A stretch of 25,323 nt of DNA, from contig URZJ01000007.1 of assembly GCA_900552395.1 (NCBI GenBank), positions 1 to 25,323 on the forward strand. The letters are read 5' to 3'. Made by a program: the position numbers and the translations under genes. Positions within the stretch are counted from its first letter, which is position 1, and every line of letters starts with the position of its first letter. This DNA comes from an uncultured Collinsella sp. (GTDB taxonomy: Bacteria; Actinomycetota; Coriobacteriia; Coriobacteriales; Coriobacteriaceae). Below the pieces are notes generated by a model, which was not told the DNA's origin, did no database searches, and was given only the letters and a program-made list of their open reading frames with translations. This document shows positions 22,041 to 25,323 of this stretch, one piece after another.

Positions 22041-23956
22041 AGGGCACGGACCTCCGGCTCGTTATCGAGCTGCGGAATCGAGCCTATAACGTTGTCAGCC
22101 AGCCAGTTCATATCGACAATCTGCGTACTCGGCAGGGGAGGGAAGCCCTCAATCTGAACCACGCCGTCCTGGCTGTGGAGCTCGCCGCCAAATGGGTTGA
22201 TGGAGCCCTCGACAATGCCGTTGCGAAGCAGCTGCACAAGTTTACGCGTCTGATAGGGTAGGCCCGGAGCGTAGCGAATATCGATGACGCCGGAGCTCAT
22301 ACCGTACCAGTAGTTGACGGCGCGCACCTGCTGGTCATCGGCGGTCTCGTCCCATGTGCCGTGCAGTAGGCTGCGTACGATGAGTTCGTAGTAACGGCCC
22401 CAGTTCCATACCGGCATAGCAATACCGGTAACTTCCTTGCCGTTTACCAGACGGTGAAGCCCGTAGGCGGTGGGGTCCTCGAGAGACTTGGACATATCGG
22501 CGCCGGTCATGACGCTCACGCCCTCGCGACACATGGCTTCGGCAAGACCGCCGGCGGGAACATCTCCCCAAGTGAGGATAATCTGCGCACGAGGGTCGAG
22601 CAGCGAGGCACCGATAGCGAAGGCGTTGATTTCGCTCAGCGCGCCCGAGGCGAAGACCGACGCATGGTAGCCAATACGGTGGTTGTCGGCCATGCTGGCG
22701 GCAAGGGCGCCCAGTAGGAACTTGGCCTCGTACATCTTTCCAAAGTACGAGCGGACGCTTTGGTGGGGAAGGCCGATTGAGCAGTTAAGGAACCGCACCT
22801 GGGGATACTCGACTGACGCCCTGAGCGTGTATTCCATGAGCCGGTGTGAGGTCGAGAAGATGACGTTCGCCCCGTGCTTTACGGCTGTCTCGACGGCGGC
22901 GTAGAACACGTCCGGATCGTGACAGTCCTCGAACGCCTCGGTGCGCACGATACCGCCAAAGTGCTCATCGAGATACTGACGTCCTTGGTCGTGCAGGCTG
23001 TCCCAGCTCGACGTCGCACAGGGGAACTCATGGATAAAGGCGATGCGCAGGGGGTTGGCCGCCGAATAGACGGTCTTGCCCATAAAGAAGTTGAGCACGC
23101 CGGAGGTGGACTTGGCGGGCGCCTCTTCCTCATCGACGCTCGGCGCTTCGACAAGATCGACCTTGTCCTCGTCATTTTTGCCGGCAATGACCAGCTCGCG
23201 CCAAATCTTGCACAGGCGGTTTACGACGATGTCCGTCGGCGTATCCAGTAGACGGTCTTGGTTGTACACGTTGAGGTAGACGAGCATGGCGTCGGCGGGC
23301 GTAATGTCCAGATGGTCGCCGCCGGCGCGCAGGTAGGCGCGCTTAAAGAGCAGGAAGGTGTGGCGCAGGTAGTCGACCTTTTTCTGCGGCCATTTTTCGA
23401 TAAGGTCCTGACCGAGCATCTTGGCGAGCGTCTCGTAGCTTCCCTCACGCGAGAACTCGATCTCGTATAGGGGGCAGACGCGCCAAAACGCGCAGAACTC
23501 ACCGTATAGGCGGCTTTCGACGGAATCCCATGTGCCGGGGTAGAGACGGGTAATCTTGGCAGAAACCGTCGGGGCGTCCAGGAATTTGAGGACACTGACG
23601 CGTTTGTTGCCTTCCTGGACATAGAACCGATGCATGAACTCGGTGACGATGATGGGGTCGCGATAGCCCTCGGTCACCTGGATGTCGTAGAGGTTGGACC
23701 ACTTGCGGGCGAACTCGGTGTTAAACGGCAGCAGGGGCATAAAGTTGCACGAAAAGGCGGACTGACGACCTTTGGTAACCGTGCCGACGACCATTTCGAG
23801 CGGAATATCCCGCAGGCCGACGCTCTCTCGCTGACCTAAGGGGAGCTGGGCAACCAAGCTGTCGAGGTCCGTAAGGTACGGGTGCTCGCTTTGGCTGATG
23901 GCGCGACGGCGTCCCTGCTCGCCGCGCTTGCGTGCTTGACGATAGGCCTCTTCCAT
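22037..23956 (-). CDS. ParB-like/BMP-family fusion protein, probable cytoplasmic ligand sensor
   Basis: 639 residues. The N-terminal region (about 50-140) resembles a ParB/sulfiredoxin-like fold: DIPLEMVVGT, then GYRDPIIVTEFMHRFYVQEGNKRVSVLKFL, close to the ParB-box pattern. A helical linker (about 145-295) with an acidic stretch follows. From about 303 (RIAFIHEFPCATSSWDSLHDQGRQYL) to 600 it is a BMP/PnrA-type periplasmic-binding fold, the family of purine-nucleoside receptors. Yet there is no signal peptide, lipobox or membrane segment, and no ABC permease nearby, so it should be soluble and cytoplasmic. AAGGGAG precedes the ATG. Domain limits are approximate; ligand and the role of the first domain are unknown. 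Confidence 0.75.
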   Translation of the reverse strand: MEEAYRQARKRGEQGRRRAISQSEHPYLTDLDSLVAQLPLGQRESVGLRDIPLEMVVGTVTKGRQSAFSCNFMPLLPFNTEFARKWSNLYDIQVTEGYRDPIIVTEFMHRFYVQEGNKRVSVLKFLDAPTVSAKITRLYPGTWDSVESRLYGEFCAFWRVCPLYEIEFSREGSYETLAKMLGQDLIEKWPQKKVDYLRHTFLLFKRAYLRAGGDHLDITPADAMLVYLNVYNQDRLLDTPTDIVVNRLCKIWRELVIAGKNDEDKVDLVEAPSVDEEEAPAKSTSGVLNFFMGKTVYSAANPLRIAFIHEFPCATSSWDSLHDQGRQYLDEHFGGIVRTEAFEDCHDPDVFYAAVETAVKHGANVIFSTSHRLMEYTLRASVEYPQVRFLNCSIGLPHQSVRSYFGKMYEAKFLLGALAASMADNHRIGYHASVFASGALSEINAFAIGASLLDPRAQIILTWGDVPAGGLAEAMCREGVSVMTGADMSKSLEDPTAYGLHRLVNGKEVTGIAMPVWNWGRYYELIVRSLLHGTWDETADDQQVRAVNYWYGMSSGVIDIRYAPGLPYQTRKLVQLLRNGIVEGSINPFGGELHSQDGVVQIEGFPPLPSTQIVDMNWLADNVIGSIPQLDNEPEVRAL

Positions 23957-24012
23957 GGTGTCTACTCCCTTAGTCGTTTAAACAACGATATGAACCATGG
24001 TACCACGATGCG

Positions 24013-24051
24013 AAACTACCACAAAGGTGCCTGTCCCCTTTGTGGTAGTTT
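24013..24051. repeat. Hairpin repeat ACTACCAC...GTGGTAGT, copy 4
   Basis: AAACTACCAC (24013-24022) pairs with GTGGTAGTTT (24042-24051); loop AAAGGTGCCTGTCCCCTTT-like as in copies 2 and 3. Relative to those copies both arms changed (C-G to T-A), keeping the pair. It overlaps the stop of the MscS gene and could terminate it. Confidence 0.75.
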
Positions 24052-24817
24052 AGGCGATGATGGGGGCGATGGCACGAATGCAGGCGTCGGTTGCCGTGAA
24101 GGTGGTGCTATCGTCGCTGACGATAAAGATGATTTTGCCCTTGACGCCAAAGTCGCCGATCTCGCTAAAGAGCACGTACGGCTCCTTGTCAAAGCCAGAG
24201 ATGGGAAGCACCGCGGCCTTGGTGGCGTCGGTAAGCTCATCTGCCAGCGCGTCCAGCGAGGCCCACTTAGACGTGTCCTTTACGGCAACGGGCACGGCCA
24301 CGCGCCCAAAGGGCATCAGATGCACGAGCGTGTTCTTGGAGATGTTGGAGTTGGGCACAATGATGGTCTGCCCGCAGGCATCCTCGATGGTCGTGTGGCG
24401 CCAGGTGATGTCTTGGACCACGCCCGACACGCCGCCGACCTCGATATTGTCGCCGGGCTTGATGATGCCCATGAAGGTCACCTGCATACCGCCGATAAGG
24501 TTCGACAGCGTGTCCTGAAAGCCGAGCGAGATGGCGATGCCGCCGACGCCAAGAGCGGCGACGAGGGCGTTTGCATTAATGCCAAAACAGTTGTCGAGGA
24601 TAAAGCTGCCGCCGATCATCCAGATGACGGCGCGTGTGATGTTGATGAAGATGCTCGATGCTGGGAGCGGGTTATCATCGCGGTTAAGCAGGTGGTGCAG
24701 GGTCTTGGACGCGATTTTGGCGGCAACGGCGGTGCCGATGGCCAAGATACCGGCCCAGATGATGTTGTGGACCCATCGTTGTGCAAAGAAATGAAGAATT
24801 GGCTCAAACAATTCCAT
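24050..24817 (-). CDS. MscS-family small-conductance mechanosensitive channel
   Basis: 255 residues. It opens on membrane tension to release solutes during osmotic downshock. Three N-terminal membrane helices are visible (about 15-35, 55-75 and TM3 with ALGVGGIAISLGFQDTLSNLIGG at 83-105, the pore helix of Gly/Ala pattern). The MscS beta domain follows (IIKPGDNIEVGGVSGVVQDITWRHTTIED...IIVPNSNI), then the mixed C-terminal domain. ATG 24817 has AGGAGG 9 nt upstream; the frame extends to 24841 without one. Apparently a single-gene transcript. Confidence 0.92.
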   Translation of the reverse strand: MELFEPILHFFAQRWVHNIIWAGILAIGTAVAAKIASKTLHHLLNRDDNPLPASSIFINITRAVIWMIGGSFILDNCFGINANALVAALGVGGIAISLGFQDTLSNLIGGMQVTFMGIIKPGDNIEVGGVSGVVQDITWRHTTIEDACGQTIIVPNSNISKNTLVHLMPFGRVAVPVAVKDTSKWASLDALADELTDATKAAVLPISGFDKEPYVLFSEIGDFGVKGKIIFIVSDDSTTFTATDACIRAIAPIIA

Positions 24818-24860
24818 GTAGGGAAACCTCCTCATGATCATCCAACCATGATACCCACCA

Positions 24861-24894
24861 AGAAGCCCGTCCGATCAAATTCGGACGGGCTTCT
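24861..24894 (-). terminator. Intrinsic terminator after the surface-protein gene
   Basis: AGAAGCCCGTCCGA (24861-24874) pairs perfectly with TCGGACGGGCTTCT (24881-24894). On the minus strand it follows the LAxTG gene by about 50 bp; only a short T-run (CTTCTTGG) follows. Confidence 0.7.
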
Positions 24895-24945
24895 GTGCTC
24901 GATATAAGGTTTATGCGGCGGGGCTGCAAGGCCCGGCGGTGTAGC

Positions 24946-25323
24946 TTAGCGTCGACGCTTCCAGATAATGCCGAGAATGATGATGACGATGCCGCCGATG
25001 AGGCATGCGCCAATCACGGCTAGCGTGCGGTCTCCCGTTGCGGCGAGCTTGCCGGTCGTCTTCTTGGTGATGACCTTCGTGGTCGTCGTGTCCGTCTTAG
25101 GCGAGGGCTTAGGCGTCGGGGCCGGTGTGGGCGTGGGGTCCACGGCTGCGGAGCCGAAGCTGATGGTGCCGGCGAGTCCGGCCATCTTGCTCTCCCAGCC
25201 GTTTTGCCCAATCAGCGCCCTCAGCGCCGCCTCACACGTGCCCCACTCGGTGCGCTTGGTGGCGTGTGCGAAGGTGGGGAAGTCGGTCGTGTTGGTAATG
25301 ATGTAGTTGTTGGTGGCGACGGT
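24946..25323 (-). CDS. Cell-wall-anchored surface protein, C-terminal part (window edge)
   Basis: 125 codons run in from the right edge without a start inside the gene proper; the internal ATG at 25185 is just a Met codon. The visible part has a folded segment (about 1-55, with TKRTEWGTCEAALRALIGQNGWESK), a Pro/Thr/Lys-rich spacer (TPTPAPTPKPSPK), the sorting motif LAATG, a membrane helix (AVIGACLIGGIVIIILGIIW) and the tail KRRR. LAxTG is the motif of class E sortases in high-GC Gram-positives. The N-terminal function is not visible. Confidence 0.85.
   Translation of the reverse strand, partial: TVATNNYIITNTTDFPTFAHATKRTEWGTCEAALRALIGQNGWESKMAGLAGTISFGSAAVDPTPTPAPTPKPSPKTDTTTTKVITKKTTGKLAATGDRTLAVIGACLIGGIVIIILGIIWKRRR

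Noticed and set aside
23882..24907. 341-codon plus-strand ORF opposite mscS
   Set aside because: Shadow frame; the minus strand encodes a full MscS domain with its own ribosome site.

Overview
The window looks like a chromosome segment from a high-GC Gram-positive bacterium of the Coriobacteriia, most likely Collinsella or a close relative. This is an inference from codon use (G/C-ending codons, CTA rare), frequent GTG/TTG starts, the order tRNA-tuf-rpmG-tRNA(Trp)-secE-nusG-rplK-rplA, a disA-ispD-ispF-cysS run, and an LAxTG-type surface protein. No database search was possible.

Layout. 1-2300 (minus strand): hipBA toxin-antitoxin operon (hipA cut by the window edge) with a perfect palindromic operator, and the manganese exporter mntP behind a yybP-ykoY-type Mn riboswitch with its own terminator. 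2453-8053 (plus): a housekeeping run disA, ispD, ispF, cysS, then two related long hairpins, then rlmB and a NYN-domain RNase gene. 8251-8858: tRNA-Thr(TGT) followed by a repeat-rich gap. 8859-12672: a beta-glucoside PTS EIIBC and a 6-phospho-beta-glucosidase (minus), divergent from an RpiR-type regulator (plus). 12673-13103: repeat palindrome and a strong promoter. 13104-17468: tRNA-Tyr, tRNA-Thr(GGT), a 5'-truncated tRNA-Met, tuf, rpmG, tRNA-Trp, secE, nusG, rplK, rplA. 17655-19074: a decayed leucine operon, in which an intact-looking leucine leader peptide and attenuator precede a leuA remnant joined to a leuB remnant. 19101-21324: dispersed repeats and an ECF sigma factor/DUF4179 pair (minus). 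21330-24817 (minus): metallophosphoesterase and a cytoplasmic ParB-like/BMP-domain fusion in one operon, and an MscS-type channel. 24946-25323: C-terminus of a cell-wall-anchored surface protein, cut by the window edge.

The most unusual material is non-coding. Four repeat families are visible: (i) a 135-bp array of four 15-bp arms in alternating orientation, each separated by exactly 25 bp, present twice; (ii) paired long hairpins between cysS and rlmB whose stems differ completely in sequence but stay complementary; (iii) a GAGCGTGGATAAT palindrome; (iv) four ACCACCAC...GTGGTGGT hairpins, one with a compensatory base-pair change. Two lesions stand out: the leu operon has lost its start codon, a catalytic Arg, an internal codon (TGA) and everything between mid-leuA and mid-leuB; and tRNA-Met lacks its 5' end exactly where tRNA-Thr ends.

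Gaps over 300 bp: 2106-2452 holds the riboswitch and otherwise nothing recognised; 8326-8858 holds terminators and repeats; 12673-13103 holds the palindrome and the tRNA/tuf promoter, nothing else recognised; 19075-19425 holds two repeat elements and about 115 bp with no confident feature.
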